A model generated the notes under the pieces. It was not told the origin of the DNA and did no database searches. It saw nothing but the letters and a program-made list of their open reading frames with translations. A DNA stretch of 64,000 nucleotides from Cyclobacteriaceae bacterium (GTDB lineage: Bacteria; Bacteroidota; Bacteroidia; Cytophagales; Cyclobacteriaceae): positions 108,586 through 172,585 of the forward strand of contig BPHC01000007.1 in NCBI GenBank assembly GCA_026003355.1, written 5' to 3'. Below are positions 1-9,126 of the stretch, one piece after another; the stretch's first letter is position 1, and every line of letters starts with the position of its first letter. A program made the translations under genes and the position numbers.

Positions 1-2
1 GC

Positions 3-2345
3 GATGTACCCCAGGAATACGACGGCCACATATTCTGCTGTGCCGGCTGCCGGTCGGTTTATCAGATTATCAGCGCCAACAACCTGTGCACCTATTATAA
101 CCTGGAGAAAAATCCGGGCCAACAGCAGAAATATCCGGTTGATGCCGGTGAATTTGAAAGCCTGAACGATCCGTTTGTAAGAAAAAAACTGTTGCTGTTC
201 GACTCGCCCGATTTTGCCCGGGTTGAATGGTATATTCCCGCCATACATTGTGTTTCGTGCATCTGGCTGCTCGAAAATCTTCATAAGTTGAATCAGGGCA
301 TTTTGCGTGCACAGGTTCACTTTGCCCGAAAAACCGTTACCATCGACTTTCAGCCCGCAAAGATAACACCCGGTATGGTGGCGGCCCTGTTAAGTTCGGT
401 AGGCTACGCACCGGTTATCCGGCTGCAAAATCCCGCTTCCTCATTCAACCAGACTGCCCACCGGTCGCTTATCCTTAAACTGGCGGTAGCCGGCTTTGCT
501 TTTGGCAACGTAATGCTGTTTAGCTTTCCGGAATACCTGGGTATGGAGGGTTCGGAAAACATGGCCCGTATTTTTTCATGGCTTAACGTGGTGCTTTCGG
601 TGCCGGTACTGCTGTACAGCGGTGCAGACTATCTTAAGTCGGCTTTGGGCGCTATACAGCAGCGGCAAATAAATATTGATTTGCCCATTGCCCTTGGTTT
701 GGTAGCATTGTTCGCACGAAGCCTGTACGATATTGTTACAGGCTATGGCCCGGGTTACCTCGACTCGTTTACAGGGCTTGTGTTTTTCCTGCTGGTGGGC
801 AGGTGGTTTCAGGAGAAAACCTACAGAAATCTGGCGTTTGATCGCGACTATACATCTTTTTTCCCTCTTGCCATATACCGCAAAGAACAGGAAGGGTGGA
901 AGCCCGCGGTGATTTATGATTTGGAAGTGGGTGACGTAATACGCGTGCGCAACATGGAAATAATACCTGCCGACAGCGTGGTGGTACACGGCAACGCCTT
1001 TGTGGATTACAGTTTTGTGACAGGCGAATCCAGGCCGGTTACAATAAGTGAGGGCGACAGAGTTTTTGCCGGCGGACGGGTGCTGGGGCAGCCCATGGAA
1101 CTGAAGATTGAAAAAAAGACTTCGCAAAGCCACCTTACCAGTCTGTGGAATCACGACATTTTCAAAAAGCCCGGAGAAAGCCGTTACCGCCGGCTGCTTG
1201 ACACAGCAGCCCGGCGTTTTACCTGGGCTGTGTTGCTTATCACCTTAACAGCCGGTATATACTGGTACCTCAATGACCCCGGCCGCGTATGGCTTGTGGT
1301 AACCTCGGTGCTGGTAGTGGCCTGCCCGTGCGCGCTTGCATTAACGGTACCGTTTACACTGGGCAGCATGATGCGGCAGTTCGGGCGGCATGGATTTTAT
1401 CTCAAAAATGCCGATGTACTGGAACGCCTGGCCTCAGTAAATATGTGGGTATTCGATAAGACCGGCACGTTAACCCATGGTAAAGCCGGATCGGTAAGGT
1501 GGATGGGCGGCAACCTCACCCCCCACGAGCAAGCGGTTGTGCGCCAGCTTTGCAGTTACTCCACCCACCCGTTGAGTGTGCTAATAGCTGCCTCGCTTCC
1601 GGAAACAAACGAAAGATTATTGATTTCCCGTTTTAGCGAAATTCCGGGTAAGGGGCTTGAAGGATATTGCGCAGGCCACCTGTTTCGCGTGGGGTCGGCA
1701 CCATTTACAGGCGCTATGCCGGTTGGCGAGCCGGCTGCCACGGTGTTTGTTTCTGTAGACGGACAGGTGCGCGGGTATTTTGTAACCGACACCTCGGTTC
1801 GCAGCAATATAAAAGAAGCGGTAAGCCGCTGGAAATCAACGGTGGCGTTATTATCGGGGGATAACGACACCGACAGGCTGCGTATGCGCAGTTTGCTGGG
1901 TGAAGCGGCACCGCTTCTTTTTAATCAAACACCGCATGACAAGCTGAACTACATCAGCAACCTTCAGGCCGAAGGCAAAAAGGTACTGATGGTGGGTGAC
2001 GGCCTCAACGATGCAGGGGCTTTGAAGCAAGCCGATGCAGGGGTGGCAGTTACTGATGATGCCGGTGTATTTACGCCTGCATGCGATGCCATATTGCAGG
2101 GCGACAAGCTGGGTTATCTCGACAGGTTTGTGCTGCTTGCGGAAAAATCCATGCAGCTGGTAAAGGCCGGTTTTGGGATTTCTTTTTTGTACAATGCCAT
2201 AACACTGTCGTTTGCTGTAACCGGCAATCTTACTCCCCTGGTGGCAGCCATACTTATGCCGGTAAGCAGCATAAGCGTGGTTGTATTTGCCACTGTTTCA
2301 GTACATTTCACGTTTAATCGTTACTTTAAAAACCAGCCGCTATGA
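3..2345 (+). CDS. ccoI: CcoI/FixI-type copper-translocating P-type ATPase, 5' partial
   Basis: Heavy-metal P1B ATPase whose family exports copper to the periplasm for cbb3 oxidase assembly. The reading frame is open from the window edge, so the true start lies upstream. Visible from the N terminus are a Cys cluster FCCAGC (about residues 11-16 of the 780 seen), a CVSC metal-binding motif (about 83), the membrane CPC motif (about 441), the phosphorylated Asp in DKTGT (about 485), and GDGLND (about 665). The N-terminal Cys cluster plus CxxC is typical of the CcoI branch rather than of CopA. The stop codon overlaps the ccoS start (ATGA), so the two are translationally coupled. No cco structural subunit genes follow. 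Confidence 0.93.
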   Translation, partial: DVPQEYDGHIFCCAGCRSVYQIISANNLCTYYNLEKNPGQQQKYPVDAGEFESLNDPFVRKKLLLFDSPDFARVEWYIPAIHCVSCIWLLENLHKLNQGILRAQVHFARKTVTIDFQPAKITPGMVAALLSSVGYAPVIRLQNPASSFNQTAHRSLILKLAVAGFAFGNVMLFSFPEYLGMEGSENMARIFSWLNVVLSVPVLLYSGADYLKSALGAIQQRQINIDLPIALGLVALFARSLYDIVTGYGPGYLDSFTGLVFFLLVGRWFQEKTYRNLAFDRDYTSFFPLAIYRKEQEGWKPAVIYDLEVGDVIRVRNMEIIPADSVVVHGNAFVDYSFVTGESRPVTISEGDRVFAGGRVLGQPMELKIEKKTSQSHLTSLWNHDIFKKPGESRYRRLLDTAARRFTWAVLLITLTAGIYWYLNDPGRVWLVVTSVLVVACPCALALTVPFTLGSMMRQFGRHGFYLKNADVLERLASVNMWVFDKTGTLTHGKAGSVRWMGGNLTPHEQAVVRQLCSYSTHPLSVLIAASLPETNERLLISRFSEIPGKGLEGYCAGHLFRVGSAPFTGAMPVGEPAATVFVSVDGQVRGYFVTDTSVRSNIKEAVSRWKSTVALLSGDNDTDRLRMRSLLGEAAPLLFNQTPHDKLNYISNLQAEGKKVLMVGDGLNDAGALKQADAGVAVTDDAGVFTPACDAILQGDKLGYLDRFVLLAEKSMQLVKAGFGISFLYNAITLSFAVTGNLTPLVAAILMPVSSISVVVFATVSVHFTFNRYFKNQPL

Positions 2346-2533
2346 TGGTAATTGTACTGCTTATTGGTATAAGTGTTTTGGTGGCCGGTGTATTTCTGTT
2401 TGTATTTTTCTGGAGCATGAAAAACGGCCAGTTCGATGATACCTACACGCCCTCGGTAAGAATGCTGTTTGATGATAATTTCCGGCCCGATAAAGATGGG
2501 CAGCAGAATAAACATGAGCCACAGCAATTATAG
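2342..2533 (+). CDS. ccoS: cbb3-type cytochrome oxidase assembly protein CcoS
   Basis: A 63-residue protein with one N-terminal membrane helix followed by the family signature WSMKNGQFDD. CcoS is a small membrane protein needed to assemble active cbb3 cytochrome oxidase, and it is usually encoded next to ccoI. The start overlaps the ccoI stop codon; two ATG codons lie in tandem (2342 and 2345). The gene ends 10 nt before the end of a gene on the opposite strand. Confidence 0.92.
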   Translation: MMVIVLLIGISVLVAGVFLFVFFWSMKNGQFDDTYTPSVRMLFDDNFRPDKDGQQNKHEPQQL

Positions 2534-2542
2534 CGGGCAGGC

Positions 2543-3532
2543 TTATTGTTCGGGCCGGCGCAGATTTTTCTTAATAATTTGTTTAACAAGTTCCCGGCTT
2601 ATGGGGTGGCCGGTGTATAGCATCTCCGATATTTCGCGTACCAGGGCATCCAGTTCCTGCGTTGAGGTGAACAGCGCATCTATCAGCTGGCGGTCGCGTA
2701 CAGGTAAATCTTCCATCTGAATAAGTTGCAGTAGCCCCAATACGCGTGCAACTGGCGCGCGCAGAAGATGCGAGTTTATAAAAGCATATTCGGTAAGCTG
2801 AAGGTTTTGCCTTTCAAGTTCTGCGGTGCGCTGCCGCACAGCCTCTTCCAGATGCCGGTTGGTACGGGCCAGCTCTTCGTTTGCCGCTGTTAGTTCTTCA
2901 TTGAGTTGCGCAATTTCGCGGTTCTTTTCCGATAGTTGAAAATTCTGATTACGGATTTCTTTGTTGAGTTGTAAAATCCGGATGTTCTGGTGTACAATGG
3001 CCAGTAAATCGGCCAGCGACTGAATAAACAAGGCATCTTCGGGCAGCCATTCACGGTACTGCTCCTGATGTTCACAGCAAATTACACCGGTAACTTCCTG
3101 ATTGGTTAATATCGGGCAGTCTAACATCGACCGGATACGCAGCGGTTTCAGGTAACTTTCGCTGAACTCAGCGGTGTCGGGATGGTTACAGGCATCGCTG
3201 GCCGGTATGTACGGTTTTTGGCGGATGGCTGAAAAATAGGCGGGGTAATCAGTTTGCAGCAACTCGGCAATTTCATCGGTCATACCGTCTGCTTCGTACA
3301 GGTAACGCCTCACCAGGGCGGTGTTCTGCTTTTCGAGTGTCCAGATGCTTACCCGGCTTATACCCAGGGTTTGGGCGGCTGTCTGGCATACAAGGGCATA
3401 AATTTTCTGAATATCCGGCTGATATAGTGCCGGATTGCGATGCACCCTGATCAGCACCTCATGGTAATGGGCCAGCCTGCGCGAAGGGGCTTCTTCAGGA
3501 GAAGGTTTGAAAGATTCTGAGGAAGCGTTCAT
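2543..3532 (-). CDS. GAF-domain protein with histidine-kinase dimerization segment but no ATPase domain
   Basis: About 330 residues. The N-terminal half reads as a GAF sensor domain (CPILTNQEVTGVICCEHQ is a typical GAF stretch). A long coiled coil follows, then a phosphoacceptor-like H-box (NSHLLRAPV) preceded by LTEYAF. The protein stops about 65 residues after this His, so the catalytic HATPase domain (N, G1 and G2 boxes) is absent. It may be a phosphotransfer or regulatory partner of another kinase. A TPR protein at 36605-38119 ends the same way. I chose the ATG at 3532; a start at 3607 would add 25 residues that do not look like protein. Transcribed convergently to ccoS. Confidence 0.75.
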   Translation of the reverse strand: MNASSESFKPSPEEAPSRRLAHYHEVLIRVHRNPALYQPDIQKIYALVCQTAAQTLGISRVSIWTLEKQNTALVRRYLYEADGMTDEIAELLQTDYPAYFSAIRQKPYIPASDACNHPDTAEFSESYLKPLRIRSMLDCPILTNQEVTGVICCEHQEQYREWLPEDALFIQSLADLLAIVHQNIRILQLNKEIRNQNFQLSEKNREIAQLNEELTAANEELARTNRHLEEAVRQRTAELERQNLQLTEYAFINSHLLRAPVARVLGLLQLIQMEDLPVRDRQLIDALFTSTQELDALVREISEMLYTGHPISRELVKQIIKKNLRRPEQ

Positions 3533-3679
3533 GGTGCAATATATGAATTTGGACGAGTGCTGCCTGGTTTCAGATTCAATACCCGCCTGTAGTATGACTT
3601 TAATCACCTTCCCGGCTGACGGCCCTCATAGGTTACCCGTAGCAGTGCCGCTACCTTGAACTGCAATTGAAACCACAAA

Positions 3680-4156
3680 ATGTTTATGAAGCACCTGTTA
3701 AAAATTACTGTTGCAGCAAGTGTGGTTTGGGTGGTTAGCTGCTCACCCGAAAAGCCAAGATTTGAAGAGAACAGTAAAAAAAACACTTCAAGCGCGGTAG
3801 AATCGGTGGCAGATCCAACCAAAGGCATAGGCCCGGTTAAACATGTTACCCTTTCCACACCGCTGGATCAGGAACGGGTTAAACGCGGCAAAGATATCTA
3901 TGAAATGAAATGCGAGGCCTGCCACAGGCTGGACGACCAGCGCGTGGTAGGACCGGGCTGGAAAGATATAACCAAAAGGCGCAAACCCGAGTGGATTATG
4001 AATATGATTACAAATGTTGATGTGATGCTGGATCAGGACCCGGAAGCACAGAAACTGCTGGAGCTGTGCCTAACCCGCATGCCCAATCAAAATGTGTCGG
4101 TTGGCGATGCACGCGACATTTTGGAGTTTATGCGCCGGAATGATGGTGAACAGTAG
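3680..4156 (+). CDS. Lipoprotein c-type cytochrome of the nitrous oxide reductase cluster
   Basis: A 158-residue monohaem cytochrome c. The signal peptide ends in a lipobox (VVSC), implying lipid anchoring, and a low-complexity linker follows. The haem-binding CEACH motif is at residues 78-82, and TRMPNQN near the C terminus supplies a plausible axial Met. It lies 21 nt before a fasciclin lipoprotein and about 600 nt before nosZ on the same strand, so by inference it is the electron donor to NosZ. An in-frame ATG at 3686 is an equally good start. Confidence 0.85.
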   Translation: MFMKHLLKITVAASVVWVVSCSPEKPRFEENSKKNTSSAVESVADPTKGIGPVKHVTLSTPLDQERVKRGKDIYEMKCEACHRLDDQRVVGPGWKDITKRRKPEWIMNMITNVDVMLDQDPEAQKLLELCLTRMPNQNVSVGDARDILEFMRRNDGEQ

Positions 4157-4177
4157 AAAGCCTTAATCCCTGTTAAT

Positions 4178-4726
4178 ATGAAACTCTATTTCATCATCCC
4201 TTTAACGTTGCTGCTGGCCTGTTCATCCCGGCAGTCTTCCGAGAATATTTCTGCCGAAACGGCACCGCCTTCGGGCGGTCAGTCATCAGTTATGGATAAC
4301 ACATCCAAACCTGATGTGGTGCGCATTGCGGCAAATTCCAATGTGCATAAAACCCTGGTGGCAGCGCTTAAAGCAGCTGAATATGTTGATGCACTGGCTA
4401 ACCCAGGGCCTTTTACCGTTTTTGCCCCTGTTGATGAGGCATTTGACAAGCTGCCGGCAGGCACGCTTGATGAGTTGCTCAAACCGGAAAATAAAGCAAA
4501 GCTTCGCGACATCCTGGAGTATCATGTATATGTGGGCAAGATAACCGAAAGCCAGATTACCGACGGTATGACGCTTAACCAGGTGAACCTGAAAAATGTT
4601 ACCCTGAACAGGGCGGCCGACGGCAAGATAACGGTAAACGGATCTGCCAATGTTGTCGGCAGCGTAGAGGCTTCTAACGGCATGGTGTATGTAGTAGATG
4701 CCGTGTTGCTCCCGCCTGATAAATAA
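4178..4726 (+). CDS. Fasciclin-domain lipoprotein
   Basis: A 182-residue protein with a short signal peptide and lipobox (LLAC, Cys15), a Ser/Thr/Pro-rich linker, then one fasciclin (FAS1) domain from about residue 50 to the end. Family hallmarks are the H1-like stretch PFTVFAPVDEAFDKL and the YHV motif in LEYHVYVGK. FAS1 domains are usually adhesion or interaction modules. Its place between a cytochrome c and nosZ, 28 nt ahead of nosZ, suggests a periplasmic or outer-membrane role connected with N2O reduction, but no function follows from the sequence itself. Confidence 0.85.
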   Translation: MKLYFIIPLTLLLACSSRQSSENISAETAPPSGGQSSVMDNTSKPDVVRIAANSNVHKTLVAALKAAEYVDALANPGPFTVFAPVDEAFDKLPAGTLDELLKPENKAKLRDILEYHVYVGKITESQITDGMTLNQVNLKNVTLNRAADGKITVNGSANVVGSVEASNGMVYVVDAVLLPPDK

Positions 4727-4753
4727 ATCTGAAACCTGTAACCCAATTTGACT

Positions 4754-6724
4754 ATGAAAAAATACAATTTTTATTTTATGCTGGCTGCTGCCGCAGTAAT
4801 GCTATCGGGCGGCTGTAAGCCCCAGGGACCTGCCGGTGTTACTACCGGTGGGGCTGCTTCGAAAGTTTACGTTGCACCAGGACAATATGATGAATTCTAC
4901 AATTTTGTTTCGGGAGGGTTCAACGGACAACTTGCCGTTTATGGTTTACCTTCAGGCAGGTTGTTCAGAAATATTCCGGTTTTCTCGGTAAATCCGGAAA
5001 ACGGTTATGGCTACAGCGAAGAGACCAAACCCATGCTCAACACATCGCACGGTTTTGTGCCGTGGGATGATTTTCACCATCCGGCTCTCTCAACTACCAA
5101 TGGCGAACATGACGGCCGCTGGGCGTTTGGCAATGCCAACAATACACCACGCGTAGCACGGATTGATTTGTCAACATTTCGTACGGTTGAAATTATTGAG
5201 TTGCCCAACAGCGGGGGTAACCACTCTTCGCCTTTTATTACCGAAAATACCGAATATGTGGTTGCCGGAACCCGTTTTAGTGTTCCCGTGGGCGAGAACC
5301 GCGATGTACCCATTAGTTCCTACAAAGAAAATTTTAAAGGTACCATAAGCTTTATAAAGGTTGATCCGCAAACCGGGCGGATGAATATTGCCTTTCAACT
5401 GCGCACACCGGGTTTTAACTACGACTTAAGTCGTGCCGGTAAAGGGCCATCGCACGGCTGGTTTTTCTTCTCCTGCTACAATACCGAACAGGCCTATACA
5501 CTCCTGGAGGTTAATGCTTCGCGCAACGACAAGGATTTTATAATGGCTGTTAACTGGAAAAAGGCCGAAGAATACCTTGCTGCCGGAAAGGGTAAAACCG
5601 AAAAGGTTCGCTATGCCCACAACGTTTATGACGAAAAAACCCACAGTGCTTCCAGCACTATTCTGGAAGAAGTTACGGTACTGGATGTAATGGAACTGCC
5701 CGGTATAGTGTATTTCCTGCCCTGTCCGAAATCACCTCACGGCTGCGATGTTGACCCTACCGGTGAGTATATTGTGGGCAGTGGTAAACTTGCAGCCCTG
5801 ATGCCCGTGTTTTCGTTTACCAAAATGCAACAGGCTATAGCCAACAAAGACTTTGAAGGCGAATTCCAGGGTATTCCGGTTATCAAATACGAATCGGCCT
5901 TGCATGGCGAGGTGCAAAAGCCGGGGCTGGGTCCGTTGCATACCGAATTCGATGCCAATGGCAATGCCTATACTTCGTTCTTCGTTTCATCCGAAATTGT
6001 AAAATGGAATGTAAAAACCCTGCAGGTGCTGGACCGCGTGCCTACCTACTACTCAATAGGCCACCTTTGTGTTCCGGGTGGGCCCACCAAAAAACCACAC
6101 GGTAAATATGTAATCGCCTATAACAAAATTACCAAAGACCGCTACCTGCCTACCGGCCCGGAACTTTGCCAGAGCGCCCAACTCTATTCCATTGACGGAG
6201 ACAAGATGCAGCTGCTGCTTGACTTTCCTACTATCGGAGAACCGCACTATGCCGAAGCCATACCTGCTGGCATGCTTAAAGACAAGTCGGTCAAAATATA
6301 TCCTATTGAGGAAAACCAGCACCCTTACGTAGCCAAAGGCGAAAAAATGGCAAGGGTAGAGCGCAAAGGCAACGATGTGCATGTGTATATGACGGCCATC
6401 CGCTCGCACCTTACGCCCGATAACATTGAAGGACTGCGGGTAGGCGATAATGTGTACTTTCATGTAACCAACCTGGAGCAGGACTGGGATGTGCCGCACG
6501 GCTTTGCTATTAAAGGTGCGCTAAATGCCGAATTGCTCATCATGCCTGGTGAAACGCAAACCCTGTTATGGAAGCCCCAAAAAGCGGGAATTTACCCGTT
6601 CTACTGCACTGACTTCTGTTCGGCACTTCACCAGGAAATGCAGGGTTATGCCCGCGTTTCTCCGGCTGGTTCCGGCACACCTCTTAAATTCTCAACCGGA
6701 GAACCGGCTGCCGCAAACCAGTAA
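4754..6724 (+). CDS. nosZ: Nitrous-oxide reductase, Sec-dependent clade II type, lipoprotein
   Basis: Reduces N2O to N2 in the periplasm. A 656-residue copper enzyme with an N-terminal seven-bladed propeller carrying the CuZ ligands (for example DFHH, His108-109) and a C-terminal cupredoxin with the CuA site C618-TDF-C622-SAL-H626-QE-M629. The signal peptide lacks a twin-arginine motif and ends in a lipobox (SGGC, Cys21), so the protein is exported by Sec and lipid anchored, which is characteristic of clade II (atypical) NosZ. I chose ATG 4754 because the codon 6 nt upstream is TTG. A strong hairpin follows the stop codon. Confidence 0.96.
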   Translation: MKKYNFYFMLAAAAVMLSGGCKPQGPAGVTTGGAASKVYVAPGQYDEFYNFVSGGFNGQLAVYGLPSGRLFRNIPVFSVNPENGYGYSEETKPMLNTSHGFVPWDDFHHPALSTTNGEHDGRWAFGNANNTPRVARIDLSTFRTVEIIELPNSGGNHSSPFITENTEYVVAGTRFSVPVGENRDVPISSYKENFKGTISFIKVDPQTGRMNIAFQLRTPGFNYDLSRAGKGPSHGWFFFSCYNTEQAYTLLEVNASRNDKDFIMAVNWKKAEEYLAAGKGKTEKVRYAHNVYDEKTHSASSTILEEVTVLDVMELPGIVYFLPCPKSPHGCDVDPTGEYIVGSGKLAALMPVFSFTKMQQAIANKDFEGEFQGIPVIKYESALHGEVQKPGLGPLHTEFDANGNAYTSFFVSSEIVKWNVKTLQVLDRVPTYYSIGHLCVPGGPTKKPHGKYVIAYNKITKDRYLPTGPELCQSAQLYSIDGDKMQLLLDFPTIGEPHYAEAIPAGMLKDKSVKIYPIEENQHPYVAKGEKMARVERKGNDVHVYMTAIRSHLTPDNIEGLRVGDNVYFHVTNLEQDWDVPHGFAIKGALNAELLIMPGETQTLLWKPQKAGIYPFYCTDFCSALHQEMQGYARVSPAGSGTPLKFSTGEPAAANQ

Positions 6725-6761
6725 CCAGGCAGGCTGTTCTTCATAGTTTGCAGGTTGAACC

Positions 6762-6803
6762 CCCTGGATGCCGTCCCGCCTTTGGGCGGGACGGCATCCA
6801 GGG
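6762..6803. repeat. 19-bp perfect inverted repeat (hairpin) after nosZ
   Basis: Arms at 6762-6780 (CCCTGGATGCCGTCCCGCC) and 6785-6803 pair perfectly around a TTTG loop. It starts 37 nt after the nosZ stop and ends 33 nt before the next gene. No T-run follows on the plus strand, so it is not a textbook intrinsic terminator. It may stabilise the 3' end of nosZ mRNA, partly terminate, or be a dispersed palindromic element. Confidence 0.8.
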
Positions 6804-6836
6804 TTAACCAATAAAAATAGTTAGCATCTAGCCACC

Positions 6837-7421
6837 GTGAAAAAAATACATCCTACCACCCGCATCGTAATCCTGATAAGTGCCCTCGCCATGATAAGCG
6901 CATTTTATATCCCGCTGTGGCAAATACTTATGTGGGCCCCGCAATACCCCGAAGGACTTGAAATGAAAATTTGGATTGACAACATTACCGGTGATGTAAA
7001 AATTATCAGCGCACTAAACCACTACATTGGTATGCGACCTATTGAACTATCCATGTTTCCGGAATTTTCTTATATGAAATACATTCTTGCCGGCATAGTG
7101 GCTATTGGACTCCTGGCAGCCGGGTTTAACCGGATGGCAGGATTGCTGGTATACATACTCGTGATTGTCGGTGCAGGGGTGGCTGCATTACTCGATTTTT
7201 ACATGTGGGGATATAATTACGGACATAATCTGGATCCCAACGCGCCAATAGTTGTTCCGGGTATGGCGTACCAGCCCCCGTTAATCGGGTATAAACAGTT
7301 GCTGAACTTCACCGCCTATTCCGGTCCCGATGCCGGCGGATGGCTGTTTTTTATTATCGCCCTGGTGTTAATTGCTTTTTTGTTGCTCGAATGGTTTAAG
7401 TTCTCAAAATCAAAAGCATGA
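6837..7421 (+). CDS. Multi-pass membrane protein of the nos cluster
   Basis: A 194-residue integral membrane protein with a GTG start (no in-frame ATG near the N terminus). Hydrophobic segments lie near residues 9-30, 80-100, 103-125 and 168-187. Between the last two is a periplasm-like loop GYNYGHNLDPNAPIVVPGM. Proteins of this kind recur in clade II nos clusters, where they are called NosB or simply hypothetical; I do not assign the symbol. The stop overlaps the nosL start (ATGA). Its role in NosZ maturation or electron transfer is inferred from position only. Confidence 0.75.
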   Translation: MKKIHPTTRIVILISALAMISAFYIPLWQILMWAPQYPEGLEMKIWIDNITGDVKIISALNHYIGMRPIELSMFPEFSYMKYILAGIVAIGLLAAGFNRMAGLLVYILVIVGAGVAALLDFYMWGYNYGHNLDPNAPIVVPGMAYQPPLIGYKQLLNFTAYSGPDAGGWLFFIIALVLIAFLLLEWFKFSKSKA

Positions 7422-7855
7422 TGCGGCTTTCGGAAATAATTCTTTTGGTAACCCTTATTTGTGCCGGTTGCTCTGTAAAACCCGAGCCGTTGAATTACGG
7501 AACCGATATGTGCCAAACCTGCAAAATGACCTTAATAGATAGTAAGTTTGGAGGCGAGGTGGTAACCCGAAAAGGTAAAGTATATAAATTTGATGATCTG
7601 AACTGCATGGTAAATTTTCTCAACTCAGAATTTTTGAACAATGCCGAAATAGCCCACCGGCTGGTTATTGACTATTCCCGGCCTGGCAAACTGATTGATG
7701 CCACCCAGGCCTTTTACCTTAAGTCACCGGAAATACGTAGCCCTATGGCCGGCAGCATTGCTGCTTTTGAGTTTGAGGCCGACAAAGATGCATATAAAAA
7801 ACAATGGGGAGCTATCTACCTTACCTGGGGTGAGGTGGTAGCTCAGTTTAAGTAA
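7418..7855 (+). CDS. nosL: Copper chaperone lipoprotein NosL
   Basis: NosL binds Cu(I) and helps deliver copper for the NosZ CuZ centre. The 145-residue protein has a signal peptide with lipobox (CAGC, Cys18) and the conserved MCQTCKM motif (residues 31-37) that provides copper ligands. A typical NosL core follows (FGGEVVTRKGKVYKFDD). It overlaps the preceding membrane protein gene by 4 nt and precedes nosD by 25 nt. Confidence 0.92.
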   Translation: MMRLSEIILLVTLICAGCSVKPEPLNYGTDMCQTCKMTLIDSKFGGEVVTRKGKVYKFDDLNCMVNFLNSEFLNNAEIAHRLVIDYSRPGKLIDATQAFYLKSPEIRSPMAGSIAAFEFEADKDAYKKQWGAIYLTWGEVVAQFK

Positions 7856-7880
7856 ACAAATTGCCATTAAGCAACATAAG

Positions 7881-9126
7881 ATGATCAGGTTTATAGGGGC
7901 ATTGCTGCTGGTTATTTGCCATTCGTGCCTGGTGCGGCCGCATCAGGGTTGGGGCCGAACAACCTTTTACTTCATTATCAGAAGCGGTAAAACATGCAGC
8001 GCCTTTCGACACCATATTGGTTTTACCCGGACGGTATACCGGCAATAATATAAAAATTGCAAAACCCCTTACTTTAATTGGCGTGGATTTTCCGGTTCTT
8101 GACGGTGAAGGCAAACATCAGATTTTTACTGTAGCGGCAGGTAATGTTACCATTACCGGATTTGAGCTTACCAACACAGGTATTTCCAGTGTGAAGGATC
8201 TGGCGGGAGTGGAAGCCATTGGAGCCGATTATCTTCGGATATTTAACAATCGTTTTATCGGCACTTACTTTGGCGTTCACGTAGCGAACACCAAAGCCTG
8301 CGTTATTGAAAAAAATTTTTTCAGGGCCAATGAGAGAAAAGAATATGAAACCGGAAACGGAATACACCTCTGGCAATGCTCAGATGCGGTTATCCGGAAC
8401 AACTACATCACCCGGCATCGCGATGGCATATATTTTGAGTTTGTTACCCGGTCGCTCATTGAACACAACCTATGCGTTAACAATATGCGGTATGGACTGC
8501 ACTTCATGTTCTCGCACCAGGACGAATACCGAAACAATGTATTCAGTAAAAACGGAGCCGGTGTGGCCGTTATGTATACCCATAATGTTAAAATGGAGTA
8601 TAACAAATTCGAACAGAACGAAGGTAACAGTGTTTTTGGCTTGTTACTGAAAGATATCAGCGATAGCGAAGTAAAACACAATACCTTTATAAAAAACACC
8701 ATGGCCGTTTACCTGGAAGGGGTAAGCCGTACGCGTTTTGAGGGTAATAATTTTAAACTTAACGGATATGGCATAAGGTTGCAGGCCAACTGCGATGCCA
8801 ACACCTTTACCCAAAACAATTTTTTATCCAACACCTTCGATCTGGCAACCAACGGAACACTGGTATTGAACAATATTGATGGCAACTACTGGGATAAGTA
8901 CCAGGGCTATGATTTGAATCAGGATCAGATTGGCGATGTTCCCTACCGGCCGGTAAACCTTTACAGTATGGTAGTTGAACGCGTTCCGGCTGCTGTTTTT
9001 TTGTGGCGCAGTTTTATGGTGTTTTTACTCGACAGAGCCGAAAAAGCCCTGCCGGTAATTACACCCGAAAATCTGAAGGATAATTACCCCCGAATGAAAC
9101 CTTATGATTACCGTTCATCAGCTTAA
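7881..9126 (+). CDS. nosD: Nitrous oxide reductase maturation protein NosD, with an apparent frameshift after the signal peptide
   Basis: Periplasmic right-handed beta-helix (CASH/NosD) protein that works with the NosFY transporter in CuZ maturation. The beta-helix with many N-rich rungs (for example NNYITRHRDGIYFEF) is intact to the stop at 9126. The N terminus is split. An ATG at 7881 begins a clear signal peptide (MIRFIGALLLVICHSCLV), but that frame stops at 8046-8048. The mature start (IRVGAEQPFTSLSEAVKHA) lies in the next frame, from about 7942, and has no good start codon before a TTG at 8017. One extra base at about 7930-7945 explains this, so it is either a sequencing error or a disabled export signal. 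Confidence 0.88.
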
